A stretch of DNA of 64,000 nt from Ascaphus truei (lineage: Eukaryota > Chordata > Amphibia > Anura > Ascaphidae), in NCBI GenBank assembly GCA_036426205.1, contig CM071570.1, forward strand, positions 72,914,838 through 72,978,837, written 5' to 3'. Shown here one piece after another: positions 58,460-64,000 of the stretch; the stretch's first letter is position 1, and every line of letters starts with the position of its first letter. The position numbers were made by a program, and so were the translations under genes. The notes beneath the pieces are model-generated. The model was not told the origin of the DNA. It did no database searches and was given only the letters and a program-made list of their open reading frames with translations.

Positions 58460-58712
58460 TAGATGTGTAGGGGTTCTCCGGAGCTGAACGCGCATTGGTT
58501 TCAGCCTCAGGGACCCCCTACTTCAGGAGACACAGGCCCCGTTATGGGGTGCCGGTATCCCATGCAAGAATTACATGTCCCGGTCACGTGACGCGAAGCT
58601 TGAAAGTGCATGGGATTACCGGCACCCCATAATGGGGCCTGTACTCCTGAAGTAGGGGTCCCCGGACCTGAAACCAATGCGGTCAGCTCCGGCGCCCCCC
58701 TGCTCATGTACA
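58460..58712. repeat. Palindromic repeat, CCGGAGC family
   Basis: The arms share GAGCTGA(A/C)CGC, CATTGGTTTCAG, GGGGTGCCGGTA and ATCCCATGCA with their complements, centred near 58590 beside CGGTCACGTGACGCG. Closely related to 31948-32241. A short fragment of the same family lies near 63680-63735. Confidence 0.65.
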
Positions 58713-58929
58713 CTAATTATAAAAATGATTTTATTTTGTCAGGTAACGAATCACACCTGTAACAGCCTTGCATGGAGATGCCAAATCTCCATGCAAATGT
58801 TACACGCGGCTTTTTTTTCTATCAGCTACCGTACGTAAAGTTTAAGAACGCTAGCAGGGGGAAAAAACCAACACGTACGATGTGGCTGTTTTGAGCATGT
58901 ACGATAGAAAATGGGCTCAAGGCCTTAGT

Positions 58930-59345
58930 AAAAGACTGAATCTGGCCTTGTAGAATTGATATAAGTATGTTCCTGATGTTGAAACCCTGTGTAAAAGACT
59001 GAATCTGGCCTTGTAGAATTGATATAAGTATGTTCCTGATGTTGAAACCCTGTGTAATAGACTGAATCTGGCCTTGTTGAATTGATATAAGTATGTTCCT
59101 GATGTTGAAACCCTGTGTAAAAGACTGAATCTGGCCTTGAAGAATTGATATAAGTATGTTCCTGATGTTGAAACCCTGTGTAAAAGACTGAATCTGGCCT
59201 TGTAGAATTGATATAAGTATATTCCTGATGTTAAACCCTGTGTAAAAGACTGAATCTGGCCTTGTAGAATTGATATAAGTATGTTCCTGATGTTGAAACC
59301 CTGTGTAAAAGACTGAATCTGGCCTTGTAGAATTGATATAAGTTA
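58930..59345 (+). repeat. 63-bp tandem monomers at the LINE 5' end
   Basis: Just under seven units, with starts at 58928, 58991, 59054, 59117, 59180, 59242 and 59305. The unit contains AAAAGACTGAATCTGGCCTT, GTAGAATTGATATAAGTATG and TTCCTGATGTTGAAACCCTG. Units differ by single substitutions and one deletion. The first begins right after the target duplication, so the array belongs to the LINE. Confidence 0.9.
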
Positions 59346-59460
59346 GTATGTTTAAATTTAAAAAGTTTTTTTTTTTCCTCTTAACTCTGTGCTGTTAATT
59401 GACCAAATGGAACAAGCTGACTGATTGGGGAGGGGGAGGGTCATGTGACTGTTTTAGCTG

Positions 59461-59467
59461 TATATAA
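59461..59467 (+). promoter_or_regulatory. TATA box in the LINE 5'UTR
   Basis: TATATAA within TTTTAGCTGTATATAACAAA. It follows a G-rich Sp1-like tract (GGGGAGGGGGAGGG, 59427-59440) and lies about 410 bases upstream of the LINE start codon. The role is inferred. Confidence 0.4.
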
Positions 59468-59877
59468 CAAACACCTCTCCTGCAATCTGCAGGAACTGCA
59501 ATTGGCATTAGACAGTGAGGCATTTAAAGTGAGGTTTTTAAGTGATAAATACAGTTAGACTATAGTTTGACTAGAGGTGACTGGGGACTGCTTCTTTCTG
59601 CAAACTCTTTAACTCCAGACAACAAACAGTAAGCTATTCAGATCACACTATGATCCCATGCTTGCTAACCTGCCTATTTCAACCCCCCACCCCTTTACAA
59701 CTTATTTACTGCAGTCTCTCCCAAAACTGACTGCACAATACACTGAAACCCTGAACTGACTCTAGCATTGCAATACAGCTAAACATTTGACAAGGAACAG
59801 GCACACATCTGCTGTTAGTCTGCTCACACTTACTCTGCTCACAACAGCTCCTTGCAGCACTGCCTACCTCTGGCATC

Positions 59878-61128
59878 ATGAACCTGCTATGTATTTTAAC
59901 TTTTTTCTTTCTCCTGGCCTCATGGAGATGTTACTCCCTCTATCCACTACAAACTCCTCCATCCTGGCCCACACCCAACATCACCATACACCCTGGACTA
60001 CTCAAAAGCCTTGCACTATCTACTGAATGTTGGTGGAGAACTCTAAAAACCAGCACACCAACCACTGCTCACTCTAATGGAAAACACCACAAATTTACAA
60101 CTTGCAAACAACTACCCAAATTTCTACTCATACTATTACTCTCTTTAGCAGGTGATATTGAACCTAACCCAGGTCCTCCCATTTCAGCTCTGTCCCATGC
60201 CCCTGAGAATTCCACCTTTAAATTCCAAAAAGGGCTATCTGTCGCCCATATAAACATCCGGAGCCTGCTGCCCAAACTGGATGAACTAAGGGCATGGTGC
60301 CTTATGCATAACCCCAAAGCCATTGTTCTTACAGAAACATGGCTATCCCCTAAAACCCCTGATGCAAATATCGCCATTCAGGGATACTCCATTTTTAGGA
60401 GAGATAGGTCAAAGAGAGGAGGAGGGGTGTTATTTTATATTGCAGACACCTTACAATTTACACTGTTAAATTGCTCACCAAGTCCACCCTCTTTTGAAAC
60501 TCTAGTTGGCAAAATCTGCCTAACCTTTTCTAAGCTCATCTTGCTTGCTGGCATCTACCGCCCCCCTAAAGCCCCTCTACAATCCTTGACTGATATCACC
60601 CAATTTCTTGGCTCCATTTCCTCTCTGAATGAGAAGAGTGAGCTGCTAGTTCTAGGGGATTTCAACTTCAATTGGCTTGACCCTAAAAACCACAAAATCC
60701 AGATACAACTCAAGTCACTTAACCTATCCCAACTCATTTCCCAATCCACACGGATAAACCTGAAATCGCATAACCATTCCTTGCTAGACTGGATTCTCTC
60801 CTCAAACCCCAGCAGAATCCAATCCTCTGGCATCCTTCCTGATATTTTCAGTGACCATGCAATAGTGTACTGTGTAAGGAAAATTAAACCGCCCCATTCA
60901 AGCCCTAAAGTTCTCCTCACTAGAACATTTAAAAACTTTAACCCACAACAGTTTCTGGATGACCTTACCAACTGCCCATGGCACAGAATCAATTTAATTC
61001 CCGACCCCGATTCTGCGCTCGACTATTTCCAATCCGAGTTCTTAAAACTCTGCGATACCCATGCTCCACTACGCAAAATAAGGGTACGGGGGGGGCCCAC
61101 CTTCCATGGGTTACACCTGACCTTATAG
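59878..61128 (+). CDS. LINE leader, 2A motif and APE endonuclease
   Basis: A 416-codon frame. Residues 1-20 are hydrophobic (MNLLCILTFFFLLASW...), like a signal peptide. Residues 81-92 are a second hydrophobic stretch leading into DIEPNPGP (93-100), a perfect 2A ribosome-skipping motif. The apurinic endonuclease follows, with NIRSLLPKLDEL (126-136), the catalytic glutamate in LTETWL (151-156), RGGGV (180-184), AGIYRPP (224-230), GDFNFNW (260-266), SLLDWIL (301-307) and the SDH triad member at 325-327. This enzyme nicks target DNA to prime reverse transcription. The frame leaves the conserved path at an 8-G run (61088-61095), and the last 13 codons are out of register. Whether skipping occurs is inferred from the motif. 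Confidence 0.85.
   Translation: MNLLCILTFFFLLASWRCYSLYPLQTPPSWPTPNITIHPGLLKSLALSTECWWRTLKTSTPTTAHSNGKHHKFTTCKQLPKFLLILLLSLAGDIEPNPGPPISALSHAPENSTFKFQKGLSVAHINIRSLLPKLDELRAWCLMHNPKAIVLTETWLSPKTPDANIAIQGYSIFRRDRSKRGGGVLFYIADTLQFTLLNCSPSPPSFETLVGKICLTFSKLILLAGIYRPPKAPLQSLTDITQFLGSISSLNEKSELLVLGDFNFNWLDPKNHKIQIQLKSLNLSQLISQSTRINLKSHNHSLLDWILSSNPSRIQSSGILPDIFSDHAIVYCVRKIKPPHSSPKVLLTRTFKNFNPQQFLDDLTNCPWHRINLIPDPDSALDYFQSEFLKLCDTHAPLRKIRVRGGPTFHGLHLTL
60154..60177 (+). other. 2A-type ribosome-skipping motif in the LINE
   Basis: Codons for D-I-E-P-N-P-G-P, matching D(V/I)ExNPG|P exactly, directly after KFLLILLLSLAG. 2A-like peptides are known from some APE-type non-LTR retrotransposons of animals. 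The break would fall between Gly99 and Pro100 and separate the hydrophobic leader from the endonuclease. Confidence 0.8.
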
Positions 61129-63107
61129 CACTCTACCAGTTCAGGGATGCCTTGTGGAAAAGCTACAAAGTAACTGGCACTACCAAGGAACTCAATCACT
61201 ACAGATGCATGCGGAACATGTGCACAAGGCAAACAAGGCATGCAAAAGCACAATATAACTCTGACAATCTCCACCAGAATACATCAAACCCAGCTAACTT
61301 CTGGAAGGTTATCAACAATATATTCCAGCCTCCTAACCATCAACAACCAAGTAATATCACTAAGGGGGATATTACTCTGACAAACCCCACTGACATTGCA
61401 AATGCATTCAATGATTACTTTGTGGGGTGTGCCACTAACTTATTAGCGAAACGCAGCACAAACCCCAAACATGAAACTCATCCTGGGAGTATCCCTACAG
61501 TCCCACCCCCTCCCAACACTGCCCACAATTTTCAATTTAGCCCAGTATCTGAAGAGGAGATTACACAAGCGCTCCTCAAACTAAAACTAAGCAGCCAATG
61601 TGGACCCGACTTATTACAATCTAGGTTCCTACGACTTGGTTCCCCAGCCATTGCCAAACCAATTGCGTCCATAGTCAACTCTATCCTGTCTGCAGGCCAT
61701 ATTCGTAAGACCTGGAAAACTGCCAGAGTTGTCCCAATCTTCAAAAGTGGGGACAAAAACACTGTCTCAAACTACGGGCCAATCTCACTTCTCCCAATTC
61801 TATCCAAAGTCATGGAAAAATGTGTCCACTCCCAATTAAGCGATTTCTACACCAAGACAAATTTCCCTAGCCAATTCCAGTCTGGGTTTCGTCCCAAACA
61901 CTCCACCGTAACTACCCTGCTAAAAGTTTGCAATGAAATCCAGTGTGGAATGGAACGGGGTCAACTCACTGGTGCAGTATTCCTAGATTTTGCAAAGGCT
62001 TTTGACACAGTTGATCATGTTACCCTGCTTAACAAACTCCAGAGCTCTGGAATAGGGAAACATGCTTTAAACTGGTTTCAGTCCTACCTATCAGGAAGAT
62101 CCCAACATGTGTCCATCTCAGGCTCTAACTCCAACCCCCTGGATATCACCTGTGGTGTCCCGCAAGGCTCTGTTCTGGGGCCCCTACTCTTCTCAGTGTT
62201 CATTAATGATCTTCCCACAGCTTGTAAGGAAGCCTCAATACACATGTATGCAGATGACACAATCCTATATGCACACAGCCATAGCCTCTCTGACCTTCAG
62301 CACATACTTCAGTCTGACTTTTTCAGACTCGAAAACTGGATTTCCCAAAACAAACTGTTTTTAAACACTGACAAGACTGTAACAATGGTATTTGGGACCA
62401 AGACTAAATTTGTAAAGCTTCCAGTGACTGAGCTCCTGATTAGAACCAACGCTAACACCACCCTAACCCCTGTCACTAGTTTTAAATACCTGGGCTTATG
62501 GTTTGACTCCCACTTAACATTCGGGATGCACATTGATACCCTGACAACAAAGACCTATGCCAAACTAGGGGTACTTTACAGGAACAAATCCTCCCTAAGT
62601 CTCCTGGTCAGAAAGCGTATTGCACAGCAGATGCTAATGCCAATTATTGACTATGGAGACATAGTATATGGCTCGGCTCCTCAAACCCACCTTAGCAAAC
62701 TTGACACGCTCTACAATTCAATTTGTCGTTTTGTTCTCCAATGCAACTACAACACACATCACTGCGAAATGCTCAAAGAACTAGATTGGTCATCACTAGA
62801 GTCTAGGCGCAAAGTTCACCTTTCCTGTCTCACCCTCAAATACTTTCTGGGCAAGCTACCCAGCTACCTGAACAAGCTCCTCACCCCTACCACATGTAGC
62901 ACCTATCACCTGAGATCAGACTCCAAAAGACTATTCATGGTCCCAAGACTCAACAAAGTATCCGGACGTTCCTCCTTCTCCTTCCGTGCACCCCAAAACT
63001 GGCACAACCTACCAGAGACTCTCATATCCACCACCAGCTTAAGTTCTTTCAAATCTAAGGCTGTCTCGCACTTTAATCTGGTCTGTAACTGTTTCATACG
63101 CTCATAA
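60978..63107 (+). CDS. LINE reverse transcriptase, out of frame with the endonuclease
   Basis: The frame is open from 60978, but the conserved part begins near 61089, after the 8-G run, and ends with TAA at 63107. Counting from the first ATG: the NYGPISLLP block lies at 265-273 (the usual Arg is Gly here), SGFRPKHST at 302-310, catalytic DFAKAFDTVDH at 337-347, GVPQGSVLGPLLFSVFINDL at 393-412, the YADD catalytic box at 424-427, and a thumb/connection with FKYLGLWFD and YGDIVYG. It lacks only the in-frame link to the endonuclease. One base inserted in the G run explains the break. Overlap with the previous frame is a by-product. Confidence 0.88.
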   Translation: MAQNQFNSRPRFCARLFPIRVLKTLRYPCSTTQNKGTGGAHLPWVTPDLIALYQFRDALWKSYKVTGTTKELNHYRCMRNMCTRQTRHAKAQYNSDNLHQNTSNPANFWKVINNIFQPPNHQQPSNITKGDITLTNPTDIANAFNDYFVGCATNLLAKRSTNPKHETHPGSIPTVPPPPNTAHNFQFSPVSEEEITQALLKLKLSSQCGPDLLQSRFLRLGSPAIAKPIASIVNSILSAGHIRKTWKTARVVPIFKSGDKNTVSNYGPISLLPILSKVMEKCVHSQLSDFYTKTNFPSQFQSGFRPKHSTVTTLLKVCNEIQCGMERGQLTGAVFLDFAKAFDTVDHVTLLNKLQSSGIGKHALNWFQSYLSGRSQHVSISGSNSNPLDITCGVPQGSVLGPLLFSVFINDLPTACKEASIHMYADDTILYAHSHSLSDLQHILQSDFFRLENWISQNKLFLNTDKTVTMVFGTKTKFVKLPVTELLIRTNANTTLTPVTSFKYLGLWFDSHLTFGMHIDTLTTKTYAKLGVLYRNKSSLSLLVRKRIAQQMLMPIIDYGDIVYGSAPQTHLSKLDTLYNSICRFVLQCNYNTHHCEMLKELDWSSLESRRKVHLSCLTLKYFLGKLPSYLNKLLTPTTCSTYHLRSDSKRLFMVPRLNKVSGRSSFSFRAPQNWHNLPETLISTTSLSSFKSKAVSHFNLVCNCFIRS

Positions 63108-63383
63108 TATATATTTTCTTTAACTGTGCACGCAATGTCTTGTATATAATGTATACCTTGTTCATTTATGTAACTGTACTTGTAACCATGTATTATTTGT
63201 TTTACTCTGTGCCCAGGACATACTTGAAAACGAGAGGTAACTCTCAATATATTACTTCCTGGTAAAATATTTTATAAATAAATAAATAAAATTAGTGAAT
63301 CGCGTCTCCGGCTTCACTTTTTATCGGACGTGCTTTTTTTTCCCAGCTGGACGCAAAAGCACGGAGCTTAGTGCATAGCCCCC

Positions 63384-64000
63384 ATAATGTGCCACTTGGA
63401 CATGTGCTGCATGCAGACTAAAGCTGCTCTACCTGGGCTTATATGGGCCTAGCAAGTCACCTGACAGGTTCTGTCTGCTTAATTAGCACATCTGAGGCAC
63501 ATTCAAACAGATGGTTTTCTACACAGGGTGTTCCCTGCCTAGGTGTCAACGCTTAATTTAATTAAGGGTAGAATGAAACAGGATTTAGAGATGGTTTTTA
63601 CCTAGCATTGTATCATTTGCATATACTATAATACACACAGCAAAGGCTTCAATGAGAGGATTTAGATATATATATCCGGTGACCCCCTACTTCTGGAGAT
63701 ACTTATCTCCGAAGTAGGTGCCGGTAGCTGCTCTGTCTCAGCTAGCAGGGCTTTCAGGTTTGAAGCTCCCGCGTCACATGGGCCAATAAAAAGCTGCACA
63801 GATTATGTCACAGCTTCCCATTGGCCTGCAGGCCGGTAAATATCTGAAGAGCAGACATATTGTGAAATTCCAGAGACGTCCTGCTTCAACTCACACTCAC
63901 ACTCTCTCACTCTCATTAGATTCGCAAAAAAAATCCGCCTCCTTGGATTGCCTCTTTAATCCTTTGGAATTAGTGTCAATATATTGTTAGAATGGCACTC
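63384..64000. other. Right flank, repeat fragment, no gene
   Basis: 63670-63740 holds a fragment of the CCGGAGC/CCCCTACTTC palindromic family (GGAGATACTTATCTCC). The rest is unassigned, and no exon was recognised. Confidence 0.35.

Larger units (their letters stand above)
58930..63291 (+). mobile_element. Nearly full-length CR1/L2-type LINE retrotransposon
   Basis: In order: 63-bp tandem monomers (58930-59345), 5'UTR with a TATA box, a leader with a 2A motif, APE endonuclease, reverse transcriptase, a 184-base 3'UTR and an (AATA)n tail. It is flanked by the 5-bp duplication TTAGT (58925-58929 and 63292-63296). The short duplication and the A/T microsatellite tail instead of poly(A) fit the CR1/L2/Rex1 group of the Jockey superfamily. 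The exact clade was not determined. One frameshift at 61088-61095 is the only obvious lesion. Confidence 0.85.
53100..63383. mobile_element. Host element with short TIRs, interrupted by a LINE
   Basis: A 19-bp terminal inverted repeat GGGGGCTATGCACTAAGCT lies at 53100-53118, with its exact reverse complement at 63365-63383. Inside, 53690-54030 is the reverse complement of about 57590-57925 (shared: GCCGTCTTCATCCTCATC, CATGTCCCTCC, TTAATCACCTTAGCGG). Without the LINE (58930-63291) the element is about 5.9 kb. No transposase was recognised. It contains repeated GATTCACTAAGC(C/T)AC motifs at 53177 and 53300, GC-rich minisatellites and a tandem duplication. It is probably a non-autonomous, composite DNA element. 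Confidence 0.55.

Noticed and set aside
58928..59345. Regular 63-bp repeats as a CRISPR-like array
   Set aside because: Whole units are repeated without unique spacers, the DNA is vertebrate, and the array is the 5' part of a LINE.
61085..61130. Programmed frameshifting between LINE endonuclease and reverse transcriptase
   Set aside because: Elements of this group normally encode both domains in one frame, and an 8-G run is a common site of mutation or sequencing error. A simple indel is the better explanation.

Overview
This is vertebrate nuclear DNA, most likely from a frog with a large, repeat-rich genome. It carries one intact intronless gene (insm1), the 3' end of a second gene on the same strand (probably cfap61), and long stretches of transposable elements and simple repeats. 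The frog assignment rests on T2-like TTAA/TTAAAG miniature elements (known from Xenopus), Penelope-like elements, CR1/L2-type LINEs, hAT-type palindromes and long microsatellites. The species cannot be named from the sequence. There are no prokaryotic operons, CRISPR arrays or recognisable viral genes.

Region by region. 1-3.4 kb is gene-free and lies downstream of insm1. 3.4-6.4 kb holds insm1 on the minus strand: an inferred 3'UTR, a 529-residue single-exon coding region with a SNAG repressor motif and five zinc fingers, a CCAAT/TATA-like promoter, and a 190-bp C/G-homopolymer tract upstream. 6.4-15.6 kb is intergenic, with microsatellites and MITEs. From 15.7 kb upward on the minus strand lie the last exons of the second gene: the terminal exon at 15.9-16.1 kb, an exon at 22.1 kb, another at 30.6 kb, and a weaker candidate at 31.0 kb. 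Their codon phases fit together. The position just upstream of insm1, on the same strand, is where CFAP61 sits in mammals. Introns and upstream DNA are filled with MITEs, hAT elements and large inverted repeats.

The accessory DNA is the most interesting part. (1) A Penelope-like element at 35.7-38.7 kb has a truncated reverse transcriptase and a complete GIY-YIG endonuclease between two about 806-bp arms in inverted orientation. Each arm carries a hammerhead-ribozyme-like motif. Similar motifs recur in at least three other repeats (11.6, 27.2, 28.2 and 29.4 kb). (2) Two more long inverted repeats, at 27.4-28.9 kb and 43.0-44.9 kb, have a similar layout. (3) A nearly full-length CR1/L2-type LINE at 58.9-63.3 kb has seven 63-bp tandem 5' monomers, a TATA box, a hydrophobic leader ending in a perfect 2A ribosome-skipping motif, an APE endonuclease, and a reverse transcriptase out of frame by one base at an 8-G run. 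(4) That LINE sits inside an older element of about 6 kb (53.1-63.4 kb) with short terminal inverted repeats. The 5-bp target duplication is visible, and the empty site matches a sequence in the host element's other arm. (5) The same host element has a 992-bp tandem duplication whose second copy is rich in single-base deletions, which may be an assembly error.
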